This document shows, piece after piece, positions 1-5,661 of a DNA stretch of 6,715 bases. The DNA is taken from the NCBI GenBank assembly GCA_030043395.1, contig JASHXW010000445.1:1-6715 (forward strand), in the 5' to 3' direction. This DNA comes from Streptosporangiaceae bacterium. Lineage in GTDB: Bacteria; Actinomycetota; Actinomycetes; Streptosporangiales; Streptosporangiaceae. The notes under the pieces are model-generated. The model had not been told where the DNA came from. It saw only the letters and a program-made list of their open reading frames with translations, and searched no databases. Numbering within the stretch: position 1 is the stretch's first letter; each line of letters begins with the position of its first letter. A program made the position numbers and the translations under genes.

Positions 1-806
1 GCGGCGATGGTGCCGTTGGCCGTGAGCTTGGAGATCGCCTTGTTCACGCAGGTGACCAGCGGGTTGCCCTTGGCGAAGACCACGCCGTAGTGCTCTCCGA
101 CGGAGGGGAACTGCGCCACCAGCGTCGCGTGCTTGACCTCGCCCGACGCCACCATGTACTGGGCGGTCGGCGTGTCGGTCACCAGTGCCTGGATCCGGTG
201 CGCGTCCAATGCGGTAGCGGCCAGGGCGAGCGTGTTGAAGACCTTCGGCTGGATGCTCGGCTGGATGTCGGAGTTGATGTAAGCCAGGCCCGTGGTCCCG
301 ATCTGGTCGCCGTACAGGTAGCTCTTGAGCTGGGACGGCGAGTGCTTGGTGACGATCGCCGATCCCTTGAGCGCGACGATCGCCTGCTGGACCGGGTAGT
401 AGCTGTTGCTGAACGTGACGGCCTGGGCCCGCTGCTTGGTGTAGGAGACCTCGTTGATGTCGAAGTCGAACGCCTTCGGGCCTGGCGCGTAGACGCTGTT
501 GAACGGCTCGTGCACCCAGACCACGTGCGAGCGGCTGAAGCCGAGCTGGGCCGCGATGGCGTAGGCGATCGCGCTCTCGTAGCCCTTGCCGTTGGACGGC
601 ATGTTGTCCTCGAACCACGGCGTATACGCGGGCGTGTCGGTTGCCACGGTGAGCACGCCCGGCTTGTACAGCAGGTGCTTGATGCCTGCCTTCGTGCAGC
701 TCGCCGCCGATGTGCTCGCCGGGCCGCTGCTTGGTGAGCTGCTGCAGGCGGCAATCCCCGCGCTGAAGACGACCGCGGCCGCAGCCGCCACCATGACACG
801 TCGCAT
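1..806 (-). CDS. Amino-acid ABC transporter substrate-binding lipoprotein, 3' end cut by window edge
   Basis: Extracytoplasmic solute receptor that would capture an amino acid (possibly glutamine- or glutamate-like) and deliver it to an ABC permease. I translated the minus strand from the ATG at 804-806; 268 residues are visible and the frame is open at the left edge. Residues 1-21 form a lipoprotein signal: Arg-rich start, Ala/Val core, lipobox IAAC with Cys21 as the lipidation site, followed by a Ser/Pro/Ala-rich tether to about residue 36. The mature part has the type-2 periplasmic-binding-protein pattern: VLTVATDTPAYTP (51-63), GYESAIAYAIAAQLG (75-89), then DFDINEVSYTKQRAQAVTFS (114-133), the usual family signature. 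Cys37 and Cys253 could form the disulfide seen in many actinobacterial members. GGGGTGAG (811-818) precedes the ATG by four bases. Family members usually run about 280-300 residues, so little should be missing. The exact substrate cannot be told. Permease and ATPase genes are expected to the left, unseen. Confidence 0.9.
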   Translation of the reverse strand, partial: MRRVMVAAAAAVVFSAGIAACSSSPSSGPASTSAASCTKAGIKHLLYKPGVLTVATDTPAYTPWFEDNMPSNGKGYESAIAYAIAAQLGFSRSHVVWVHEPFNSVYAPGPKAFDFDINEVSYTKQRAQAVTFSNSYYPVQQAIVALKGSAIVTKHSPSQLKSYLYGDQIGTTGLAYINSDIQPSIQPKVFNTLALAATALDAHRIQALVTDTPTAQYMVASGEVKHATLVAQFPSVGEHYGVVFAKGNPLVTCVNKAISKLTANGTIA

Positions 807-871
807 CGAACTCACCCCGAACTCAATTCAAACGCCAGCCAACTCCACCAGGGTAATTCCTACCACTGTGG

Positions 872-886
872 CCGGTATCTTACCGG
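872..886 (-). promoter_or_regulatory. Candidate -10 element inside a palindrome, upstream of the transporter gene
   Basis: Read on the minus strand the bases are CCGGTAAGATACCGG, an inverted repeat with 6-bp arms and a 3-base centre. TAAGAT (877-882) fits the actinobacterial -10 pattern TANNNT and would place a start site near 870, leaving a leader of about 64 bases before the ATG at 806. No good -35 sits 16-18 bases upstream; that region falls in the arm of the 896-941 hairpin. An operator overlapping the -10 is possible, but chance is not excluded in this G+C-rich DNA. Confidence 0.3.
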
Positions 887-895
887 GGCCTGCAC

Positions 896-941
896 ACGCA
901 ACGTCCGGCTAGGCCTGCTAGTGCCCAGCCGGACGTTGCGT
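896..941 (-). terminator. Perfect 15-bp hairpin downstream of the L,D-transpeptidase gene
   Basis: Arm 896-910 (ACGCAACGTCCGGCT) is the exact reverse complement of arm 927-941, with a 16-base centre. After one mismatch, three more pairs (912-914 with 923-925) can close the loop to eight bases. The first arm met by the ldt transcript begins 18 bases past its stop codon, the expected place for an intrinsic terminator. No U-tract follows, which is common for actinobacterial terminators. Because it also lies 90-135 bases upstream of the next minus-strand ATG, a role in controlling that gene (operator or attenuator) is an alternative. Confidence 0.6.
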
Positions 942-959
942 ACGCTGCGGCCGTACGGC

Positions 960-1829
960 CTACTGGAACGCTCCGTTGCCGTAGTAGTTAGGCCCGTTGA
1001 CGTAAATCGGAGTGCCAAGGTGGCCCGTCGGAACACCCTCGACTGCCTCGACGCGGATCAGCTTGTGCAGGAACACCGAGATGTCGAGCGGAATGCGGAT
1101 GCAGCCGTGCGATGCCGGGTTCAGGGGAACGCCGTAACCGCTGAAAGTCGAAGTCGGGTTCGGCATGCCGTGAATGGCGAACGCGGACCCGATGAAGAAG
1201 ACCGGGTTGTACATGCAGCCGCCGAAAGTCGAATCCGGCACGCAGCCAGCGTAGTAGCCGAGAGCCCGGTACCTTCCGTCCGGAGTGACCCAGCCGGTGC
1301 CGTCGGGCCGGTAATAGGCGGCGCTTGAAGTATGGCTGATCAGGATCGGCTCGTCGTGGCGGTAGACGACGAGGATCGAGATGGCCTTGTTCACCTCGAT
1401 CCGCCATGGAGCGGCGTGCGGATGCAGCACCGGAGGCAGCTTCGGGTCCACGAGCTGATGCTGGTTCTTTACGGTGAACGGATTCGGGTCGGGCGGGATC
1501 TGCCTGCGGGATTGGACTTCCTTAAAGGCCCAGACCGCTTCCTGGGTGTCCCATCCGAATACGCCGTCAACCGGTCCGGCGTAGTAATGCAGGAAGTTCA
1601 GCCGCCGCTGCAGTGCCTTGACCGCCGGTCCGTGATCGCCGAACCGGAGCGTGACGTTCAGCGGATGATAGGTGGCACCGACCTGCGGCTGGCCCGAGAA
1701 GCCAGCCAGCGCCGACCCCTGTCCCGCCGAGGGTGTCGCCACCGCCGCGCCTGCCTGGCTCAGCACCAGCAGCCCGGCCACAACCGCCGTGCCAGCCACC
1801 GCCGAGATTCGTCCAGCCCCGAGCCCCAT
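960..1829 (-). CDS. Secreted L,D-transpeptidase with N-terminal peptidoglycan-binding domain
   Basis: Makes 3-3 (L,D) cross-links in peptidoglycan, or attaches groups to tetrapeptide stems, outside the membrane. From the ATG at 1827-1829 the product has 289 residues. Residues 8-31 are a hydrophobic signal sequence ending in an AVA motif, so cleavage after Ala31 is likely. Residues 57-103 form a PG_binding_1 repeat (LRFGDHGPAVKALQRRLNFL at 61-80, DGVFGWDTQEAVWAF at 88-102). Residues 142-278 are the YkuD domain: His220-Gly221, then SHGCIR at 240-245 with His241 and catalytic Cys243. Two further cysteines (196, 205) lie outside the motif. The start was chosen because GGGAG at 1836-1840 sits six bases upstream and the signal sequence follows at once. 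An in-frame ATG at 1892 would add 21 residues (containing KRERER); that is possible but lacks an equally good site. The frame stays open to 2177, but that stretch does not look coding. G+C is lower than in neighbouring genes. Confidence 0.93.
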   Translation of the reverse strand: MGLGAGRISAVAGTAVVAGLLVLSQAGAAVATPSAGQGSALAGFSGQPQVGATYHPLNVTLRFGDHGPAVKALQRRLNFLHYYAGPVDGVFGWDTQEAVWAFKEVQSRRQIPPDPNPFTVKNQHQLVDPKLPPVLHPHAAPWRIEVNKAISILVVYRHDEPILISHTSSAAYYRPDGTGWVTPDGRYRALGYYAGCVPDSTFGGCMYNPVFFIGSAFAIHGMPNPTSTFSGYGVPLNPASHGCIRIPLDISVFLHKLIRVEAVEGVPTGHLGTPIYVNGPNYYGNGAFQ

Positions 1830-1835
1830 GAGCCG

Positions 1836-1840
1836 CTCCC
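1836..1840 (-). promoter_or_regulatory. Ribosome-binding site that sets the ldt start
   Basis: GGGAG on the minus strand lies six bases before the ATG at 1829. It favours that codon over the upstream in-frame ATGs at 1892 and 2177. Confidence 0.6.
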
Positions 1841-1963
1841 GTTCACGCTTCAGCGGACTTTCGCCGCTATGCCAACCGTTAAAGATCGCCATGCCACGGG
1901 TCACCCTATTGGAGCCCGTACGGAAGGCTAGCTGAAGAATCGGGAGTTCTGGAAGGTTGTAAC

Positions 1964-1976
1964 CAGTTCGAAACTG
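1964..1976. repeat. Short inverted repeat CAGTT-CGA-AACTG upstream of ldt
   Basis: Perfect 5-bp arms around CGA in the A+T-richer part of the divergent region, about 135 bases upstream of the ldt ATG. GTAACC immediately precedes and overlaps the first base. A regulator-binding site is conceivable; a repeat of this length can also arise by chance. Confidence 0.2.
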
Positions 1977-2071
1977 TAGTGACACAGAGCACACGTGCAC
2001 CGCGCGAACGCCCTGCCAGCAGGCCCTTCTCGGCGTGCCCCGCGGGCGCACGTTCGAGCCATCCGCGCGGG

Positions 2072-2140
2072 CCGTCATTCGCTCGTTGTTCAGGTTAGGG
2101 TTCCCCGTCATTCTTCGGTTGCGCGCATTGTTCCGGTTAG
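2072..2140. repeat. Imperfect direct repeat in the divergent intergenic region
   Basis: Copy 1 (2072-2098) and copy 2 (2105-2140) both begin CCGTCATTC and both end TTGTTC-N-GGTTAG. Copy 2 has nine extra bases in the middle. Only the two ends match well, so this may be a decayed tandem duplication or paired protein-binding half sites. Confidence 0.3.
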
Positions 2141-2214
2141 CGAACACGGATCGCATGCAGGTCCATACTGAGCGCATGGCATCTGTTGACCATACGCAGG
2201 GCAGGAACCACTAG

Positions 2215-2230
2215 GCCGTCAGACGACGGC
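2215..2230 (+). other. Small stem-loop in the ppk2 leader
   Basis: GCCGTC (2215-2220) pairs perfectly with GACGGC (2225-2230) around AGAC. It ends eight bases before the GGGAG ribosome-binding site of ppk2, so it could affect translation initiation if transcribed. The stem is short and this is weak evidence. Confidence 0.25.
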
Positions 2231-2238
2231 ACGCCTCC

Positions 2239-2243
2239 GGGAG
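2239..2243 (+). promoter_or_regulatory. Ribosome-binding site of ppk2
   Basis: GGGAG lies nine bases before the GTG at 2253-2255. This supports the non-ATG start; the next in-frame ATG (codon 13) would drop N-terminal residues and lacks such a site. Confidence 0.6.
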
Positions 2244-2252
2244 TAGCCAGCT

Positions 2253-3167
2253 GTGGTAACGACAGATCAGCTGCCTGACGCGCAGACCATGCTCGAGCGG
2301 CTCGACAAGATTGCCGCGGACCTCGGCATGCGCGTGGAACTCGGCAATGACGACCGTCCGGCGCTGGTACGACCCGACGGAACGCCGGCCCAGACTTGGC
2401 GAGAGGATTACCCCTACTCCAGGCTGCTCGGCCGCGACGCCTACCGGCACGCCAAGCGCCTGCTCCAGATCGAGCTTGCCAAGCTGCAGCGCACGGTGAA
2501 GAACTCGGGGCAGCGCGTCCTGATCATCTTCGAGGGCCGGGACGCGGCGGGCAAGGGCGGCACGATCCGGCGCTTTACCGAGAACCTCAACCCGCGCAGC
2601 GTGCGGGTCGTCGCGCTGGACAAGCCGACCGAGCACCAGCAGGGCGCCAACTACCTGCGCAGGTACGCGCCGCACCTGCCGCAGCCAGGCGAAATCGTGC
2701 TGTTCGACCGGTCCTGGTACAACCGGGCGGGCGTGGAGGCCGTGATGGGCTTCTGCCCGCCCGGGGATTACGTCAGGTTCCTGCGCGACGTTCCGGCCTT
2801 CGAGCGGGAGCTCGCTGCCGAAGGCGTCATTGTCATCAAGTTCTGGTTCTCGGTCACCAGGGGCGAGCAGCTGCGCAGGTTCGTCGCCCGCCTCGCCGAC
2901 CCGGTCAAGTGCTGGAAGCTCAGCCCGACCGACCTCGCCTCGCTGGACAAGTGGGATGACTACACCCAGGCGAAGCAGGCCATGTTCCGGCAGACCGACG
3001 TGCCGGAGGCTCCCTGGATCGTCATCAAGAGCAACGACAAGCGGCGCGCCAGGCTCGAGGCGATGCGCTACGTGCTGTCCGTGCTCGACTACCCGGACAA
3101 GATGCTGGACGCGGCGGGCTTGCCCGATCCGCTGATCACCGGCCCGAGCCGGCCAAGCCGGGGCTAA
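2253..3167 (+). CDS. ppk2: Polyphosphate kinase 2 (PPK2 family, class I-like)
   Basis: Cytosolic P-loop kinase that transfers phosphate between polyphosphate and nucleotides; single-domain class I members mainly make or consume NTP from NDP and polyphosphate. The product has 304 residues from a GTG start. Walker A is GRDAAGK (95-101) within FEGRDAAGKGGTIRR (93-107). NPRSVRVVALDKPTE (113-127) and the Walker B region IVLFDRSWYNRAGVE (148-162) follow. MGFCPP (165-170), KFWFSVTRGEQLRRF (196-210) and WKLSPTDL (221-228) complete the family pattern, with KRRARLEAMRYVL (263-275) near the end. From memory, the stretch after the lid usually reads WYFQRY; here it is NYLRRY (133-138), so this is a somewhat divergent member. 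The gene stands alone with its own upstream region. Its TAA overlaps the rlmB stop on the other strand. Nucleotide preference (ADP or GDP, NDP or NMP) cannot be told by eye. Confidence 0.93.
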   Translation: MVTTDQLPDAQTMLERLDKIAADLGMRVELGNDDRPALVRPDGTPAQTWREDYPYSRLLGRDAYRHAKRLLQIELAKLQRTVKNSGQRVLIIFEGRDAAGKGGTIRRFTENLNPRSVRVVALDKPTEHQQGANYLRRYAPHLPQPGEIVLFDRSWYNRAGVEAVMGFCPPGDYVRFLRDVPAFERELAAEGVIVIKFWFSVTRGEQLRRFVARLADPVKCWKLSPTDLASLDKWDDYTQAKQAMFRQTDVPEAPWIVIKSNDKRRARLEAMRYVLSVLDYPDKMLDAAGLPDPLITGPSRPSRG

Positions 3168-4180
3168 CCGCGCTGCCCGCTCCTGAGCCTGCTCACCGCG
3201 TACAGCGCGATCCCGGCGGCGACTCCGGCGTTCAGGGACTCCGCGCCGGATATCGGGATCCGCACCACGGCGTCGCACTGCTGCGCGATCAGCCTGGACA
3301 GCCCCTTGCCCTCCGAGCCGATCACGAGCACCAGCGGCCCGTCGGCCAGCGACAGCGAGCCGATGTCGGCGTCGGCGTCGGCGGCGAGGCCGACGACGAA
3401 CAGCCCGGCCTCGGCGTAGGAGGCGAGCGCCCTGGACAAGTTCGGCGCCTGGGCGACGGGCACGCGGGCCAGCGTGCCCGCTGACGCCTTCCATGCGCCC
3501 GCCGTCACCCCGGCGGCCCGCCGCGCGGGCACGAGCACGCCCGTGGCGCCGAACGCGGCCACTGAGCGAGCCACCGCACCCAGGTTCCTCGGGTCGGTGA
3601 TCCCGTCGAGCGCCACGATGAGCGGCGGCTGGCCCTGCGCTCTGGTCCCGATCAGGTCGTCCGGGTGGGAGTAGGCGTAGGGCCTGATCTTCAGCGCCAG
3701 GCCCTGGTGGACCGCGCCGGCGGTCATCCGGTCAAGCTCAGGCCTGCCTGCCTCCAGGACCGTGATGCCGGCGTCGGCCGCGAGCTTGATCGCCTCGCCG
3801 ATCCGCTCGTCGGAATCCAGCCGTGGCCCGACGTGCAGCGCTACGGCCGGCACGCCGGCGCGCAGCGCTTCGAGCACCGCGTTGCGACCCGCCACGATTT
3901 CGGCCGTACTGCCCGAGCCCCTGCCCTGGGATGCATAACGACTCCCGTCCCGCGATCGCCGTTCCCCATCCGGTGTGGCTGTTCCGCCCGAACGCCTGCC
4001 CGCGCCAGCCGCTGCGGCAGCCGCGCGCCGCTGCGCTGGATGCCCGGGGCGCATCTCGGCGGCGGGCGTCGGCCCCTTGCCCTTGAGCTTGCGGCGGCCG
4101 TAGCCCCCAGTTCCTGGCCGCGGCTTGCCTGACTTGGTCCGGCCGCCCCTGCCGCTCCTGCCGCCTCCGTCGCCGCTCAT
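3164..4180 (-). CDS. rlmB: 23S rRNA 2'-O-ribose methyltransferase, SpoU/TrmH family (RlmB-like)
   Basis: SAM-dependent enzyme of the SPOUT (trefoil-knot) class. RlmB methylates the ribose of a guanosine in the 23S rRNA peptidyl-transferase region; related actinobacterial proteins can act at other 23S sites or on tRNA, so the exact nucleotide is inferred. The product has 338 residues. Residues 1-92 are a Gly/Arg/Lys/Ala-rich, probably disordered extension containing [20 protein letters not shown] (33-52), seen in actinobacterial members. Residues 93-168 are the SpoU substrate-binding domain. The three knot motifs are present: [15 protein letters not shown] (192-206), [11 protein letters not shown] (285-295, Glu290), and [19 protein letters not shown] (308-326). 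The ATG at 4178-4180 was chosen because it overlaps the cysS stop as ATGA and has GGGAG eight bases upstream. An in-frame ATG at 4195 (five residues longer) lacks such a site. The gene is translation-linked to cysS, a common actinobacterial pairing. Confidence 0.92.
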   Translation of the reverse strand: MSGDGGGRSGRGGRTKSGKPRPGTGGYGRRKLKGKGPTPAAEMRPGHPAQRRAAAAAAGAGRRSGGTATPDGERRSRDGSRYASQGRGSGSTAEIVAGRNAVLEALRAGVPAVALHVGPRLDSDERIGEAIKLAADAGITVLEAGRPELDRMTAGAVHQGLALKIRPYAYSHPDDLIGTRAQGQPPLIVALDGITDPRNLGAVARSVAAFGATGVLVPARRAAGVTAGAWKASAGTLARVPVAQAPNLSRALASYAEAGLFVVGLAADADADIGSLSLADGPLVLVIGSEGKGLSRLIAQQCDAVVRIPISGAESLNAGVAAGIALYAVSRLRSGQRG

Positions 4181-5634
4181 CGCGCAAGCTCCCATCGTGA
4201 ACCACCCGGGGTGTCCTCGACGACCACTCCGGCCTCCCGAAGCTGATCCCTGATCGCGTCGGCCGCGGCGTAGTCCTTGCGGGCACGTGCGGCCTGCCGC
4301 TGCTCGAGCGCGACGCTGACGAGTGCGCCGACCACGTCGCGCAGCCCGGATTCTGCGCCGTCGGCCCAGGGCGCGGCGAGCGGGTCGAGACCGAGCACGC
4401 CGAGCATCGCCCTGACCGACTCAGCGTGCTTCGCGGCCCCGCCGAGGTCGTTGGCGGCCAGGGCGGCATTGCCTTCGCGCACCGTCTCGTGGACGACCGC
4501 GAGCGCCTGCGGCACGCCGAGATCGTCATCCAGCGCCGCGGCGAAGGCGGCCGGCAGGCTCCGGGCGGCCGAGGCGACAACCTGCGCCGCAACTCCAGGC
4601 TGGCTGGCGCTGGCGGATTGCAGTCCGCCTGCTCCGGCGGGCTCGCTGATCATCTCAGCGGCCCTGGTGACGAAGCCCTCGATCCGCTGGTAGGCGGCGA
4701 CCGCCTCGGCGAGGGCCTCGGCCGAGTACTCGATGTCGGAACGGTAGTGCGCCTGCCCGAGGTAGTAGCGCAGCTCCACCGGCCGCACCCTGGTGACGAC
4801 GGCGTCCACGAGCAGCGAGTTCCCGAGCGACTTGCTCATCTTCTCCCCGCTCAGCCTGACCAGGCCGTTGTGCACCCAGTACCTGGCGAAGCCGTCGCCG
4901 GCGGCCCTGGACTGCGCGAGCTCGTTCTCGTGGTGCGGAAAGACCAGGTCAAGCCCGCCGCCGTGGATGTCGAACGTCGGCCCGAGGTACTTCGTCGCCA
5001 TCGCCGAGCACTCCAGGTGCCAGCCGGGCCGGCCGGTGCCCCACGGTGTCTCCCAGCCCGGCTCGCCCGGCCGGTGCGCCTTCCACAGCGCGAAGTCACG
5101 TGGGTCGCGCTTGGCGTCCGCGCCCACGACGTCGTCGGCCGCGCGCATGTGATCCAGTCGCTGGCCGGACAGCGCGCCGTACTCCTTGTAGGACAGCACG
5201 TCGAAGTACACGTCGCCATCAGCTGGGTAAGCATGTCCTGAATCGATCAGCCGCCGCATCAGCACGATCATCTCGGGGACATGCCCGGTCGCCCACGGCT
5301 CGACGTCGGGTGGCTCGCAACCGAGGACGTCATAGGCGCGGCTGAAGGCACGCGCGTTGCGCTGCGCGACCGCCCACCATTGCGTGCCCTCCGCGGCAGC
5401 CACGGCAAGGATCTTGTCGTCGATGTCGGTGACGTTCCGGCAGAACGTCACCTCCAGGCCGGAGGCCCGCAGCCAGCGGACGCAGATGTCGAAGCTGACG
5501 CCCGACCTGATGTGGCCGATGTGCGGAGGCGCCTGCACGGTGGCGCCGCACAGGTACAGCGTGGCCTTGCCGGGCACAAGCGGCATGAACTCGCGCACCG
5601 AGCGCGTGGCGGTGTCATACAGGCGCAGCGTCAC
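4177..5634 (-). CDS. cysS: Cysteinyl-tRNA synthetase
   Basis: Class I aminoacyl-tRNA synthetase that charges tRNA-Cys using ATP in the cytoplasm. The product has 485 residues, slightly longer than the usual 460-480. The HIGH motif is exact (HIGH, 38-41, within [13 protein letters not shown] at 29-41) and KMSKS is at 265-269. The zinc ligands are Cys29, Cys209, His234 and Glu238. GWHLECSA (204-211) and [15 protein letters not shown] (224-238) are typical. Residues 331-350 are a low-complexity Ala/Ser/Gly linker before the helical C-terminal domain, which ends in [11 protein letters not shown] (455-465) and GSRWEL. The full C-terminal domain and length separate it from the shorter paralogue MshC of mycothiol synthesis. 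The start is GTG at 5632-5634. An in-frame TGA two codons upstream rules out a longer protein and no Shine-Dalgarno is visible, so a leaderless transcript is likely. The stop overlaps the rlmB start by four bases. Confidence 0.97.
   Translation of the reverse strand: MTLRLYDTATRSVREFMPLVPGKATLYLCGATVQAPPHIGHIRSGVSFDICVRWLRASGLEVTFCRNVTDIDDKILAVAAAEGTQWWAVAQRNARAFSRAYDVLGCEPPDVEPWATGHVPEMIVLMRRLIDSGHAYPADGDVYFDVLSYKEYGALSGQRLDHMRAADDVVGADAKRDPRDFALWKAHRPGEPGWETPWGTGRPGWHLECSAMATKYLGPTFDIHGGGLDLVFPHHENELAQSRAAGDGFARYWVHNGLVRLSGEKMSKSLGNSLLVDAVVTRVRPVELRYYLGQAHYRSDIEYSAEALAEAVAAYQRIEGFVTRAAEMISEPAGAGGLQSASASQPGVAAQVVASAARSLPAAFAAALDDDLGVPQALAVVHETVREGNAALAANDLGGAAKHAESVRAMLGVLGLDPLAAPWADGAESGLRDVVGALVSVALEQRQAARARKDYAAADAIRDQLREAGVVVEDTPGGSRWELAR
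4189..4193 (-). promoter_or_regulatory. Ribosome-binding site of rlmB within the cysS 3' end
   Basis: GGGAG on the minus strand, eight bases before the ATG at 4180. It lies inside the last codons of cysS and decides between the two possible rlmB starts (4180 preferred over 4195). Confidence 0.65.
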
Positions 5635-5640
5635 GGGTCA

Positions 5641-5646
5641 AGGCTA
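5641..5646 (-). promoter_or_regulatory. Candidate -10 element for a leaderless cysS transcript
   Basis: TAGCCT on the minus strand fits TANNNT and occupies exactly -12 to -7 if transcription starts on the G of the cysS GTG (5634). It lies in the 27-base gap after the homogentisate dioxygenase stop. Together with the missing ribosome-binding site this is the usual geometry of actinobacterial leaderless promoters. No TTGACA-like -35 is visible at normal spacing. Confidence 0.45.
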
Positions 5647-5661
5647 AGGGAAGCGGCGAGC

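Larger units (their letters stand above)
807..959. other. Gap between ldt and the substrate-binding protein gene
   Basis: This non-coding gap lies between two minus-strand genes. It holds a perfect 15-bp inverted repeat (896-941), a CCGGTA/TACCGG palindrome around a -10-like hexamer (872-886), the ribosome-binding site of the transporter gene (811-818), and a 12-bp palindrome GGCCGTACGGCC (949-960) whose last base is the first base of the ldt stop triplet (CTA on the plus strand). I see no small gene in it. Confidence 0.7.
1830..2252. other. 423-base divergent intergenic region between ldt and ppk2
   Basis: No convincing gene lies here. It must carry the promoters of ldt (leftward) and ppk2 (rightward). 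Visible items: TAGGGT, a TANNNT-type -10 candidate for ldt at 1903-1908 (minus strand) without a clear -35; a small inverted repeat CAGTT-CGA-AACTG at 1964-1976 preceded by GTAACC (1959-1964); an imperfect direct repeat at 2072-2098 and 2105-2140; TTGACC at 2186-2191, a -35-like hexamer for ppk2 without a convincing -10; and a small hairpin at 2215-2230. The 60-base line 1921-1980 is only 29/60 G+C, the lowest I counted. No tRNA or recognisable riboswitch was seen. Confidence 0.6.

Noticed and set aside
90..737. Plus-strand frame opposite the substrate-binding protein
   Set aside because: The minus-strand frame open to the edge has a lipobox and binding-protein signatures; the plus frame has none.
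1830..2177. N-terminal extension of the L,D-transpeptidase up to the ATG at 2177
   Set aside because: The extra 116 residues show no domain, and placing them ahead would bury the signal sequence. GGGAG and the signal peptide fit the start at 1829.
2176..2214. 12-codon frame (ATG to TAG) ahead of ppk2, a possible leader peptide
   Set aside because: It has no clear ribosome-binding site and no run of regulatory codons. Such a short frame is expected by chance.
2211..3494. Long minus-strand reading frame opposite ppk2
   Set aside because: It is Arg/Ala/Gly-rich without family motifs, lies antisense to a clear PPK2 and runs into rlmB in a different frame. It is a by-product of high G+C.
4426..5241. 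271-codon plus-strand frame opposite cysS
   Set aside because: It lies fully within cysS, whose zinc ligands, HIGH and KMSKS motifs are all present on the minus strand.
4177..5634. MshC (mycothiol ligase) instead of CysS
   Set aside because: The protein has the complete C-terminal helical domain and a length of 485 residues, against roughly 410 for MshC, and the CysS-type [13 protein letters not shown] motif.
5635..5661. T-box or other riboswitch ahead of cysS
   Set aside because: Only 27 bases separate cysS from the upstream gene, too little for such a leader, and no fitting structure is visible.
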